DNA of 64,000 nucleotides from DTU019 sp050949825. GTDB taxonomy: Bacteria > Bacillota > Syntrophomonadia > Syntrophomonadales > Syntrophomonadaceae. Below the pieces are notes generated by a model, which had not been told where the DNA came from, made no database searches, and saw only the letters and a program-made list of their open reading frames with translations. Below are positions 7,907 through 16,205 of this stretch, piece after piece; the stretch's first letter is position 1; every line of letters begins with the position of its first letter. The stretch is taken from the NCBI GenBank assembly GCA_050949825.1, contig JBMNGL010000013.1, forward strand, positions 310,001 to 374,000, in the 5' to 3' direction. Made by a program: the position numbers and the translations under genes.

Positions 7907-9883
7907 ATGCTTTTCGAACCCGTGCAGATTCACAACATGACGGTAAGAAACCGAATTGTAATGCCCGGTTTTCATCTTAATTATGCGCAAAATGGCGCTA
8001 TCACAGAGCAATTGATGAACTTTTACCGGGCGCGCGCGAAAGGCGGAGTTGGTCTGATCATGATAGGCGGCGCAGCAGTTCAGGCCAGCGGGGTATTTGC
8101 CGGATGGATTTCTTTGCATGATGATGCGCTCATCTCCGGTCATCAGGGTTTGACTGCAGCGGTGAAATCATGCGGGGCTCGAATCGGTCTGCAGTTGCTC
8201 CATCAAGGACGCTATTCCGCAGGTTTTACCGAGAATCAGGACGTGGCTGCGCCTTCTCCGGTACGCTCGCGTTTAACCGGGTTTGTGCCCCGTGAACTGA
8301 CTCGTGGTGAAATTGATCAGGTAGTTTTTGATTTTGCTGCCGCCGCCTGTCGTGCTCGGGAAGCGGGTTATGATTTGGTGGAAATTAGCAGCTCAGCGGG
8401 ATACTTGATCAATCAATTCCTGTCTCCGTTGACTAATCTTCGTGAAGATGAATACGGCGGGACCCTGGAAAACCGAATGCGATTTGGCCTGGAGGTCATA
8501 AGGGAGGTTCGTCGCCAGGTCGGAGCGGATTATCCCATCAGCGTGCGCCTGGGAGGGCAGGATTATCTGCCCGGTGGGGTAACCTGGCCGGAAGTGCAGG
8601 TTTTTGCCCAAGAGCTTGAAAAAATCGGCGTTAATCTGTTTAATATAACCGGGGGATGGCATGAAACCCCGGTGCCGCAATTGAATGGCGCCGTGCCTGC
8701 TGGAGCCTTTGCCTATTTAGCCGACAAAATCAAGAGCAGGGTAGGCGTGCCGGTGGTTGCCAGCAACCGCATCAGTTCACCCCGGGTGGCTGAAACCATC
8801 TTGCAGGAAGGCAAAGCAGATCTGGTTTCTGTGGCCAGAGGACTTCTGGCCGATCCGGAATGGCCTGCCAAGGCTCGAGACGGTATTAAGCCGATAAGAA
8901 AATGTATTGCCTGTATGTTGTGTTTGGACCGGATTTTCCAGCGCAAACCGGTTATATGCGCAATCAATCCCGCTTGTGGCCGTGAACAGGGTGACATAAT
9001 TCCGGCAACCGATAAGAAAAAAATTCTGGTGATTGGGGCTGGTCCCGCTGGATTGGAAGCGGCCTGCACGCTGGCTGCACGGGGTCATCAAGTAACCGTA
9101 TGGGAACAGCATGATGTCATTGGGGGACAATGGTCGCTGGCGGCCATACCCCCGGGCAAGTCAGATTTCCTGAACCTTTTGCAATATTATGAAAAAATGA
9201 TGGCCCGGTTGGGGGTGGAGTTGGTCTTGAACCGCTGCACCACTAAAGAAGAGGTTGTGGCCTTTGCTGCCGACGCGACTATTATTGCCACTGGAGCAAA
9301 ACCGCTGTCCACACTGCCTTTTCCCTGCCAGGATGTCCGGGTTCTACATGCCTGGGAGGTCTTGGCCGGAAAGCCGGTTAAAGGTCCTGAAGTATTGGTT
9401 ATTGGCGGTGGGGCAGTTGGTTGTGAAACCGCCTTATACCTGGCTGAAAAAGGTGCCCTTGATGCTGATACGGCCAGATTCATGCTCATTCATGAGGTTG
9501 AACCGGTGCAAGAAATCCGCCGTTTACTTTTATCCGGGAGTTATAAGGTCTCCATTGTTGAACAGCAAAAGGGCCTGGCACGTGATATGAATAACGCCAG
9601 TCGCTGGTTGCTATTGAAGAATCTAAACCTGTTCGGTGTAAGCATTTTTGAACAGACCGTCGTGGAACAGGTTAACTCCGAGGGCATTGCCCTTCGTCAA
9701 CAAGACACCCGGCGGATTTTAAAAGCGGATACCATAGTCGTTGCTACCGGCGCCGCAGCGGTTAATGAATTGTATCAATCCCTGGCTGGAGAAATAAGAG
9801 TGTATCTTGTGGGAGATGCACAGCAGCCAGGCCGGGTACATGATGCCATCCATAGTGCGCATCACCTGGCCAGCAGCTTGTAA
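7907..9883 (+). CDS. NADH:flavin oxidoreductase / 2,4-dienoyl-CoA reductase-like enzyme
   Basis: Multidomain ene-reductase of the FadH/BaiCD/trimethylamine-dehydrogenase group. Residues ~1-330 form an Old-Yellow-Enzyme FMN barrel (MTVRNRIVMPGFH, LVEISSSAGYLINQFLSP, VSVARGLLADPEW). A CX2CX2CX11C iron-sulfur motif follows (CIACMLC, then a Cys twelve residues on). An FAD domain begins at VLVIGAGPAGLEAA and a nested NAD(P) domain at VLVIGGGAVGCETA. Length (658) fits the family. The family reduces enoyl or dienoyl thioesters or related unsaturated compounds; substrate uncertain. AAGGAGGG precedes the ATG. It is monocistronic or leads into trkA 54 bp downstream. Confidence 0.9.
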   Translation: MLFEPVQIHNMTVRNRIVMPGFHLNYAQNGAITEQLMNFYRARAKGGVGLIMIGGAAVQASGVFAGWISLHDDALISGHQGLTAAVKSCGARIGLQLLHQGRYSAGFTENQDVAAPSPVRSRLTGFVPRELTRGEIDQVVFDFAAAACRAREAGYDLVEISSSAGYLINQFLSPLTNLREDEYGGTLENRMRFGLEVIREVRRQVGADYPISVRLGGQDYLPGGVTWPEVQVFAQELEKIGVNLFNITGGWHETPVPQLNGAVPAGAFAYLADKIKSRVGVPVVASNRISSPRVAETILQEGKADLVSVARGLLADPEWPAKARDGIKPIRKCIACMLCLDRIFQRKPVICAINPACGREQGDIIPATDKKKILVIGAGPAGLEAACTLAARGHQVTVWEQHDVIGGQWSLAAIPPGKSDFLNLLQYYEKMMARLGVELVLNRCTTKEEVVAFAADATIIATGAKPLSTLPFPCQDVRVLHAWEVLAGKPVKGPEVLVIGGGAVGCETALYLAEKGALDADTARFMLIHEVEPVQEIRRLLLSGSYKVSIVEQQKGLARDMNNASRWLLLKNLNLFGVSIFEQTVVEQVNSEGIALRQQDTRRILKADTIVVATGAAAVNELYQSLAGEIRVYLVGDAQQPGRVHDAIHSAHHLASSL

Positions 9884-9937
9884 GTAACCAGGCGGGTATT
9901 GCCAGATAGGCCGTGAGTACGAATAGGGGATAATGAT

Positions 9938-10594
9938 ATGAAAAATATGCAGTTTGCGATCCTGGGATTGGGTCGCTTCGGCTTTAGCCTGGTAAGGGAA
10001 TTAAGCCGTATGGGCTTGGATGTCCTGGCAGTGGATGCTGACCCAAATCGGGTTAATAATGCTCGTGATATCGCTACCTATGCGGTGGAGGCGGACACCA
10101 CCGATGAAAATGTCTTGAAGGCTTTGGGAATCAGGAATTTTGACGTAGTGGTGGTAGCCATCGGAGAAAATATTCAGTCCAACATCTTGACTACCATTCT
10201 GCTCAAAGACATGGGGGTTCCCATGGTGGTGTCCAAGGCTCAAAATAACCTGCATGGCAAGGTACTGGAGAAGATCGGCACTGACCTGGTTGTATACCCG
10301 GAGCGTGATATGGCGGTTCGAGTGGCCCATTCACTGCTTACGAAAAGCGTAATCGATCATATCAACCTTTCCAGTGAGTACAGCATCCTGGAGATCATTA
10401 CCCCGTCTTTGTTTGTGGGTAAAAGCCTTCGTGAAAGTAATATTCGCGAAAAACATAATGTTAATATAATCGCTATCAAAAGGGGCGATGAAATCATTGT
10501 CAATCCCACCCCCCAAGAGACCATCGTCGCCAAAGACATCCTGGTGGTCTTAGGTAAAAACGTCTACCTGGATAAACTCAGTGATTATGATTAG
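9938..10594 (+). CDS. ktrA: Potassium-channel gating subunit TrkA/KtrA
   Basis: Cytosolic regulator of a TrkH/KtrB potassium channel. The RCK-N Rossmann domain opens with FAILGLGRFGFSLVREL, with the acidic ribose-binding residue in VLAVDAD and the VEADTTDENVL segment. An RCK-C domain occupies the last ~80 residues (SLFVGKSLRE, ILVVLGKN). The 218-residue length fits KtrA rather than the duplicated ~460-residue TrkA. Binding of ATP/ADP or NAD(H) to the N-domain and possibly cyclic di-AMP to the C-domain is family knowledge. The channel gene starts 20 bp downstream. Confidence 0.92.
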   Translation: MKNMQFAILGLGRFGFSLVRELSRMGLDVLAVDADPNRVNNARDIATYAVEADTTDENVLKALGIRNFDVVVVAIGENIQSNILTTILLKDMGVPMVVSKAQNNLHGKVLEKIGTDLVVYPERDMAVRVAHSLLTKSVIDHINLSSEYSILEIITPSLFVGKSLRESNIREKHNVNIIAIKRGDEIIVNPTPQETIVAKDILVVLGKNVYLDKLSDYD

Positions 10595-10614
10595 CAATTG
10601 TTTGGAGGGGCCAA

Positions 10615-11934
10615 GTGGGGCAGTTTCGATTAAGTCCACCGCAGGTGGTGGCCGGTAGTTTTTTGATACTCATCGTAGTTGGCAGCCTGCTTCTGGCCAC
10701 CCCGTGGGCTGCCGCAGACGGCAGCAGCGACTGGCTGACCGCTGTGTTCACAGCAACTTCAGCGGTTTGTGTCACCGGTCTGATTGTGCAGGATACCGCT
10801 ACCTACTGGAGCCTGTTTGGGCAGATTATTATCATGCTGTTGATGCAATTGGGCGGCTTAAGCATTATGGCCCTGGCAACCTTCTACGCACTGTTGTTCA
10901 AGAGACGCATTGCCTTGAGACAACGGATGGTCATGCAGGCATCTATAAAAGGATCGGCTCTGGGGGGAATCGTCAGCGTTTTTCGCTACTTGCTGGTGTT
11001 TACCCTGGTTGTTGAATTATTGGGCGCCTTGCTTTTGGCCTTGAACTGGATACCTCAATTAGGATTTTCCCGGGCCTGTTACTTCGGATTATTCCACTCC
11101 ATATCAGCATTCAACAATGGCGGTTTTGATCTTTTTGGCAACTTTTCCAGCTTGACCGGTTTTATGACCGATGTTCCCACCAATTTGATCATATCTATAC
11201 TGATTATCACCGGAGGGCTGGGTTTTGTAGTGATTGCGGAAATATTCACCTGGAAAAAACGCAGGCGCTTTTCGCTGCATGCCAAAATTGTCCTGGTCAC
11301 CACGGCAATATTGATAGTATCAGGTACATTGTTCATCCTGATAGCCGAATACCATCATACCCTGCAGGGATTATCGATACCTGCCAAGATTATGACGGCC
11401 TATTTTCAATCGGTGACCCGTACTTGCGGTTTTGTCACCATGGATATAACCAGCCTATTTCAGGGCACACAATTCTTTATGATCCTGCTGATGTTTATCG
11501 GGGGGTCGCCGGGTTCAACGGCAGGCGGCATTAAAACCGTAACCTTTACGGTGGTATGCGCCGCCATCTTCAGTCAGATGCAGGGCAAAAAGGATGTGGA
11601 ACTGTTCAGACGACGTATTCCGCAACGGGATGTAACCCGCGCCCTGGCTATCATGGTCATGTCCGGTTTTTATGTCTTTGCCATGATTCTGATCCTGACC
11701 TTTGTTCAAGGTGCTCACAACCTTGATAAGGTAATCTTTGAAGTGTTTTCCGCCTTTGGCACCGTAGGAATGTCATTAAACTATACCCCGGAATTAAACC
11801 CTATTGCCAGGGTTCTGGTCATTATCAGTATGTACATTGGCCGGGTAGGCCCCTTGACCCTGGCAGTAGCTTTTGCCCAAAAAGAACGGCAAATTGATAT
11901 CCGCTACGTCGAAGAGGAAGTTATGATAGGTTAA
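10615..11934 (+). CDS. ktrB: Potassium channel subunit TrkH/KtrB
   Basis: Integral membrane K+ (or K+/Na+) channel subunit of the SKT superfamily with four pore repeats. Selectivity-filter-like loops are visible: TSAVCVTGL near residue 52, SAFNNGGFDLF near 162, TRTCGFVTMD near 268 and SAFGTVGMS near 380. GGSPGSTAGGIKT marks the intramembrane gating-loop region typical of KtrB. Length 439. The start is a GTG eight bases after TGGAGGGG. It forms an operon with the regulatory subunit directly upstream; an intrinsic terminator follows at 11975. Confidence 0.93.
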   Translation: MGQFRLSPPQVVAGSFLILIVVGSLLLATPWAAADGSSDWLTAVFTATSAVCVTGLIVQDTATYWSLFGQIIIMLLMQLGGLSIMALATFYALLFKRRIALRQRMVMQASIKGSALGGIVSVFRYLLVFTLVVELLGALLLALNWIPQLGFSRACYFGLFHSISAFNNGGFDLFGNFSSLTGFMTDVPTNLIISILIITGGLGFVVIAEIFTWKKRRRFSLHAKIVLVTTAILIVSGTLFILIAEYHHTLQGLSIPAKIMTAYFQSVTRTCGFVTMDITSLFQGTQFFMILLMFIGGSPGSTAGGIKTVTFTVVCAAIFSQMQGKKDVELFRRRIPQRDVTRALAIMVMSGFYVFAMILILTFVQGAHNLDKVIFEVFSAFGTVGMSLNYTPELNPIARVLVIISMYIGRVGPLTLAVAFAQKERQIDIRYVEEEVMIG

Positions 11935-11974
11935 ATCGAACCTGCAGGATAAGCCCGAAAAACGAGAGTAAGCA

Positions 11975-12032
11975 AAAGGGCCGGGTACCTGTTTCCCTAT
12001 AAACAAGAAAAAAAGTACCGGCCTTTATATTT
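11975..12032 (+). terminator. Intrinsic terminator after ktrAB
   Basis: An imperfect stem pairs AAAGGGCCGGGTAC with GTACCGGCCTTT around a 26-base loop, followed by TATATTT. It lies about 40 bp past the ktrB stop. Confidence 0.65.
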
Positions 12033-12162
12033 CGCCATTATTCGGCTTGTATGTTTGCCATCTATTTGATCCAGGTTACTTTGGTTTTTAAGTCGGGATC
12101 GAGGCGGGGTGGGGCTTTGTTCCATACGATCAAAATTTGGCAAATAACTGCGGTTATGCGCA

Positions 12163-12333
12163 TCAGTTATGGCTGAGTAAAGACAGCATCAGGGCCGCCA
12201 GAATAAACACCAGTCCCAGCCCCCATCCTATTACGGACGCATAGGGGACAATGTCATTGGCATACTGAGCAAATAATAATGACAAAACGGCTAGCATGAT
12301 TAAGAGAATGACATAGATGCGCGCCCTTTTCAT
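12163..12333 (-). CDS. Small two-helix membrane protein
   Basis: A 56-residue open frame. The start is well supported: ATG preceded by AAAGGGGGG at good spacing. The product begins MKRARIYVILLIMLAV, followed by a short loop with QYAND and a second hydrophobic stretch (WGLGLVFILAALMLSLL). It therefore looks like a hairpin of two membrane helices with a positively charged cytosolic N-terminus. No family recognised. It lies between the ktrAB terminator and the CD-NTase-like gene, on the strand of the latter, and begins 59 bp after that gene's stop, so the two could share a transcript. Confidence 0.6.
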   Translation of the reverse strand: MKRARIYVILLIMLAVLSLLFAQYANDIVPYASVIGWGLGLVFILAALMLSLLSHN

Positions 12334-12391
12334 GGTTTACCCCCCTTTGATTGATTAGATATATGCGGTTGAATTTACCTGCTGCGCTATC

Positions 12392-13297
12392 CTACAGCAT
12401 TGCCATAATATCAGGGAATAACGGTCCATAAATCTGCTGCCAGAGCTTGTTGGCCTGATAATGCTTTTCATTGTCCTCATGCATTACTGCCTCGGCCGCA
12501 ATCTTGAAATCCTCATTGGCATAATAGCCAAAATCCTCTGGTGAGAACAGTTCGCGATTGCTGCCCTGTGCATAATATACCACCTGATTTTTTCTGCGCC
12601 CGGCCAGGTATTCGAGAAAATCCCGGCTCATGATGCCATAATAAGCAAATGAGGTATCATTATTTTCCCATTCATCCATAAAACTGACCACCAGGGTATC
12701 CAGGAGCATGCCTGATATGGGAATCTGCCGGGTGGTACGCCAGGCTCGCATCATGCGGGCCAGGTGTTTGGTTTTGCCAGTATACCTAAAATTTGATTCC
12801 TCCAACACTTCAATTTCTCGCAGGGGATTAAAACTTGACCAACCAGTTATATCGTTAAGGTCGGGATAAATGAAGCTTTTCTTCAATCCCACAAATGCTG
12901 GTATAATTTCAAACTGCAGCTTATGCGGCGAAGGTATCACAATGTGGCACTGATCGGAAATCTGTACCAGGGGATAAATGTCACTGATCAATTCCCGCAC
13001 TTCCTCGATCAGCACCCGGGGCGCCTTTTGCTGCCACACCTCCAGGCGTTTTTGCACCCGTTGCGGCAGTTCAACCAGAATATTGATATTAGCTACGCCC
13101 TTAATAGCGGTGCCCCGCCCATATGAGCCTATGAAATGGGCATTTCTTGTATCGGAACGATTACCCCAATAAGCATTGTTCATGTGCCTGGCAATGGTTC
13201 GAAAGGTTTCCACAATAAAGTCGTTATGTTCTATAGCAATATTATCCAGAAACGCTTGAAACTTATCCGCTACTGTGTTTGAAACTCTTTTCTCCAA
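12392..13297 (-). CDS. CD-NTase-like (SMODS) nucleotidyltransferase, probable pseudoenzyme
   Basis: A 301-residue protein resembling CD-NTases of CBASS anti-phage systems, which make cyclic oligonucleotide signals. The fold signature is clear: GSYGRGTAIKG at residues 57-67, the later acidic strand FEIIPAFVG, and the helical half with KTKHLARMMRAWR. The metal-binding DxD that should follow the GS motif reads NIN (Asn70, Asn72) on direct translation, so catalysis is doubtful. The rest looks intact, without stops or frameshifts. No CBASS effector, Cap2/Cap3 gene or other defence gene is adjacent; the neighbours are ktrAB and a riboswitch-controlled operon. It could be a sensor, a decoy or a decaying gene. 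Confidence 0.72.
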   Translation of the reverse strand: MEKRVSNTVADKFQAFLDNIAIEHNDFIVETFRTIARHMNNAYWGNRSDTRNAHFIGSYGRGTAIKGVANINILVELPQRVQKRLEVWQQKAPRVLIEEVRELISDIYPLVQISDQCHIVIPSPHKLQFEIIPAFVGLKKSFIYPDLNDITGWSSFNPLREIEVLEESNFRYTGKTKHLARMMRAWRTTRQIPISGMLLDTLVVSFMDEWENNDTSFAYYGIMSRDFLEYLAGRRKNQVVYYAQGSNRELFSPEDFGYYANEDFKIAAEAVMHEDNEKHYQANKLWQQIYGPLFPDIMAML

Positions 13298-13466
13298 ACT
13301 TAAACCCTCCGATCCCTTTTATTTGATCTATCCTGTATTTATTCTACCATATCCACATATTGCTCAACAAAACGCCCTATTGTCAATCATAGAATGTGCC
13401 GCTATAAGATTTTAAGTAATTCGCCTCTTCCCCCTTGAAAGGGAGCTTTGATAAATACAACCCATC

Positions 13467-13496
13467 TTGACAAATATCAGATCTACTTATTATGAT
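13467..13496 (+). promoter_or_regulatory. Sigma-A-type promoter of the cobalamin-riboswitch operon
   Basis: TTGACA (13467-13472) and TATGAT (13491-13496) are separated by 18 bases. They place a start near 13503, just ahead of the riboswitch. Confidence 0.65.
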
Positions 13497-13520
13497 AAAT
13501 AGAAAGTATATCACCATGCG

Positions 13521-13690
13521 CTTGTAGGTGCCCTTAGAGGGAGAATAGGGAATCGGGTGCAAATCCCGAACGGGCCCGCCACTGTAACGCTGAGCCGATG
13601 CCAAAACCACTCCTTAGAAGAGGGGGAAGGGGCAACAGGCTTTGAAGCCAAGTCAGGAGACCTGCCTACAGCCGAAAAGGTCGGAGTAGT
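13521..13690 (+). ncRNA. Cobalamin riboswitch
   Basis: The conserved core is plain: a GGTGCCC...AGGGAGAATAGGGAA segment, then GGGTGCAAATCCCGAACGGG, CCCGCCACTGTAA, and further on the B12-box region with CAGGAGACCTGCC. The order matches the cobalamin aptamer. An intrinsic terminator follows at 13719 and ends just before the ribosome site of the next gene, so B12 binding most likely represses by transcription termination. Whether it prefers adenosyl- or smaller-ligand cobalamins is not settled here. Confidence 0.95.
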
Positions 13691-13718
13691 ATTGACTCCG
13701 TCCGGTAGGGATGTTGGA

Positions 13719-13755
13719 AAGTCCATACCTTTAAAGGTATGGACTTGTTTTTTTT
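13719..13755 (+). terminator. Riboswitch expression-platform terminator
   Basis: A near-perfect hairpin (AAGTCCATACCTT / AAGGTATGGACTT, loop TA) is followed by a run of nine T. The T-run abuts the AGGAGG of the downstream gene, as expected for a riboswitch-controlled terminator. Confidence 0.9.
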
Positions 13756-13770
13756 AGGAGGTGAATGTCT

Positions 13771-14808
13771 ATGAAAGCGGCAGTCTTGCAAGAGACCAAA
13801 AATTTGCAGATTGTCGAAATACCCGACCCGGATTTTCAAAGCGGCAACATAGTAATCAAAGTCAGGGCTTGCGGGGTATGCCGTACTGACTGGAAAGCGT
13901 ATAAGCTTGGTCAACGCGATTTGAAGCTGCCGAGAATCCTGGGGCATGAAATTACCGGTACCATTGCAGCCCTGCCTACAGCCGTTAAAGGCTTTAAGGC
14001 AGGAGATCAGGTGCAGATATCACCGGGTCTGCCCTGTGGTGAGTGTCATTATTGTCAGCGGGGCTGGGATCATCTCTGTGAACAGCAGCAGATATTGGGA
14101 TTTAACCGGGATGGAGGTTTTGCAGAATACCTGCAAATTCCTAGTCAATGCGCCAATCTAGGAGTATTGAATTTCATCCCCGGGCACATTTCTCCGGCAG
14201 AGGCCGCGCTGGTGGAACCTCTGGCCTGCAGTCTGAATATGCAGGAAAGCATGGATACCGGTCCGGCAGACGATTTAATCATCTGGGGGCTGGGGCCTTT
14301 GGGCATCTTGAATGCCAGATTGGCTCAGGCCCGGGGTGTAACCAACGTGATCGGCATTGAAAACAACCCCATAAGAAACCGCTGTGCACAGGAATTAGGA
14401 ATAGCCTGCTGCCTCAATCCTGAGGAGCACAACCTGGCGGCAGAAATCAACTTAAGAACTGGCGGCCGAGGTGCCAGTGCGGCTATTAACTGCTGCGCCG
14501 ATACGAAGGTCTGGCAGGATCTTTTACAGCTTTTGGGTAAACGTGGCCGTCTCGGATTTTTCAGTGGCTTAACCGGTGAAAAAGATATGTTAACCGGGGA
14601 GTTGAACCCGATTCACTATCTGGAATTGTCTGTCCTGGGATCCTATGGATGCTCAACGCGGCATAATCGTTTGGCCTTGCAGATGATAGCTGAAGGGGCC
14701 GTTATTACCAGGGATATTATTACCGCCAGGATTGGTCTGGCGGAATTAGAGACAGCCTTAAAAGCCATGACTCATTATCAGACACTTAAAACAGTGGTTG
14801 AATTTTGA
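13771..14808 (+). CDS. Zinc-dependent medium-chain dehydrogenase
   Basis: Medium-chain alcohol/polyol dehydrogenase with the catalytic-zinc residues in ACGVCRTD and LGHE and the structural-zinc cluster PCGECHYCQRGWDHLC. The cofactor domain shows WGLGPLGILNARLAQARG followed by IGIENN, suggesting NAD(H). It resembles threonine/sorbitol/butanediol-type dehydrogenases; the substrate cannot be fixed. The ATG at 13771 is nine bases after AGGAGG and is preferred to the in-frame ATG at 13765, which is only three bases away. It is the first gene behind the cobalamin riboswitch, so it should be expressed when B12 is scarce. A TrpD-like gene follows 15 bp downstream. Confidence 0.88.
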   Translation: MKAAVLQETKNLQIVEIPDPDFQSGNIVIKVRACGVCRTDWKAYKLGQRDLKLPRILGHEITGTIAALPTAVKGFKAGDQVQISPGLPCGECHYCQRGWDHLCEQQQILGFNRDGGFAEYLQIPSQCANLGVLNFIPGHISPAEAALVEPLACSLNMQESMDTGPADDLIIWGLGPLGILNARLAQARGVTNVIGIENNPIRNRCAQELGIACCLNPEEHNLAAEINLRTGGRGASAAINCCADTKVWQDLLQLLGKRGRLGFFSGLTGEKDMLTGELNPIHYLELSVLGSYGCSTRHNRLALQMIAEGAVITRDIITARIGLAELETALKAMTHYQTLKTVVEF

Positions 14809-14823
14809 AAGGAGATATTTGCA

Positions 14824-15936
14824 ATGCAGTGTAATAGTAAAGAGTTCGGGCGCTCCATCACCCATTTGATTAACAAGCAGAATCTGGATCCTCAACAATC
14901 CAAATTATTATTTACCCAGGTATTGCTCAATCAACAGTCCGATATGCATCAAGGTGCATTCCTAAGCGCTTTAGCTGCCAAAGGTGAAACCGCTGCAGAG
15001 GTAGCAGGGATTTGGGAAGCCATTATTGACCATGACACCTGCCAGGTCAAGCCCATCACAGACCGCCCCCTGGTCGAAAACTGCGGCACCGGTATGGACA
15101 CGCTGCAGACCTTTAACATCAGTACCGCTGCAGCCATTGTGGCCGCAGCAAGCGGTATCATTATGGCCAGACACGGCAGCCGCGCCATCACCTCCACCTG
15201 TGGAACCATTGACCTGCTGGAAATCCTGGGGATTGATGTGGAGGGTCCTCCACAGCTTGCTGCCCGGAGTATTGAAAAAATAGGCATCGGAATATTTAAT
15301 GGCATGAGTCCCGAGGTTCATCAAGCCCTGGGAAGAATCCTCTCCCAGATATCGTTTGGCAGTGTGTTAAATATCGCGGCCTCCCTCGCCAACCCGGCCC
15401 GACCGGAATATGCGGTTCGGGGCGTATATGACCCGGCTATGATTCAGCCGGTGGCGGAGGTAATGCGGCAGATAGGCTATCAGCGCGCCCTGATTCTGCA
15501 TGGCCTGGATGAGCAAGGCCAGCTGGGCCTGGATGAAGCATCAACCCTGGGCGAGACCATTATCGCCGAATTAAACCCGGACGGTTCGATAAGCAGATAT
15601 TCAATTTATCCCGAGGATTTGGGAATAAAGCGTGCTGCCCCTGAAGCAATTGCTCCTCTGCCTGATCTGAAAGCAGAAGCGGTAGAATTTCTCAAGGTTA
15701 TGAGTGGTAAAGAAGATGGCCCCCGAACTGATATTGTCTGTCTTAACGCGGCCTTGATAATTTACCTTATGAATCCGGGATCTACTCTGAAACAGGGATA
15801 TCAGCGGGCACGTGAGCTGATTGATTCAGGCCGGGCTTTAGCCAAGCTGCAGCAGTGGGTTGAACAGCAAAACCGCTTTCCCGATAAAGGGGTGCAACAG
15901 CTAAACCACTGGCTCTCTTTCCTTAATGATCATTAA
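14824..15936 (+). CDS. Divergent anthranilate phosphoribosyltransferase (TrpD-like) paralogue
   Basis: A 370-residue protein of the glycosyltransferase-3/TrpD fold. The PRPP-binding region is recognisable (ENCGTGMDTLQTFNIST, then MARHGSRAITS and GTIDLLEILGI). The canonical GTGGDG is altered to GTGMDT. The anthranilate-pocket region is also unlike TrpD: where TrpD has an HPA...RTxFNLLGPLxNPA block, this has SPEVHQALGRI and SVLNIAASLANPARP. A phosphoribosyl transfer to another aromatic or heterocyclic acceptor is plausible. It is co-directional behind the zinc dehydrogenase under a cobalamin riboswitch, with no trp genes nearby, which argues against tryptophan synthesis. GAAAGGAG precedes the ATG. 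Confidence 0.8.
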   Translation: MQCNSKEFGRSITHLINKQNLDPQQSKLLFTQVLLNQQSDMHQGAFLSALAAKGETAAEVAGIWEAIIDHDTCQVKPITDRPLVENCGTGMDTLQTFNISTAAAIVAAASGIIMARHGSRAITSTCGTIDLLEILGIDVEGPPQLAARSIEKIGIGIFNGMSPEVHQALGRILSQISFGSVLNIAASLANPARPEYAVRGVYDPAMIQPVAEVMRQIGYQRALILHGLDEQGQLGLDEASTLGETIIAELNPDGSISRYSIYPEDLGIKRAAPEAIAPLPDLKAEAVEFLKVMSGKEDGPRTDIVCLNAALIIYLMNPGSTLKQGYQRARELIDSGRALAKLQQWVEQQNRFPDKGVQQLNHWLSFLNDH

Positions 15937-15962
15937 TTGTGCAGGCGGGGAGGTATAAAGAA

Positions 15963-16205
15963 TTGCTAACATTATTGGCTATCAAGACCGATCAGGGTTA
16001 TTATCGATGGGATAAAGTGAAAAGGGATATAAGTATGGTGCCTTTGCAACAGGCCACCATATATACCACCCGGCAAATAACAGAGCTTGAGGCAATTATT
16101 AACGAGCTCCAGGAAAAAGGACTTGCCGTCTGCCTGGTCGAGTTATCTATCACTGAACGGGAATGGCCTGATATCACGGCCTGGGAGCATCGCCGCATCG
16201 ATTGA
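15963..16205 (+). CDS. Hypothetical 80-residue protein, third gene of riboswitch operon
   Basis: Unrecognised small protein. I prefer the TTG at 15963 because GGGGAGG lies about nine bases before it. An upstream in-frame GTG (15939) has no ribosome site and would add eight residues. The sequence has TDQGYYRWDKVKRD, a helix-forming stretch (TTRQITELEAIINELQEKG) and a Trp-containing acidic end. No membrane segment, no cysteine cluster. It starts 26 bp after the TrpD-like gene and ends exactly where the convergent protease gene on the other strand ends, with no room for a separate terminator. Confidence 0.6.
   Translation: MLTLLAIKTDQGYYRWDKVKRDISMVPLQQATIYTTRQITELEAIINELQEKGLAVCLVELSITEREWPDITAWEHRRID

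Noticed and set aside
12392..13297. Complete CBASS defence operon
   Set aside because: No effector or Cap gene on either side and catalytic aspartates are missing.
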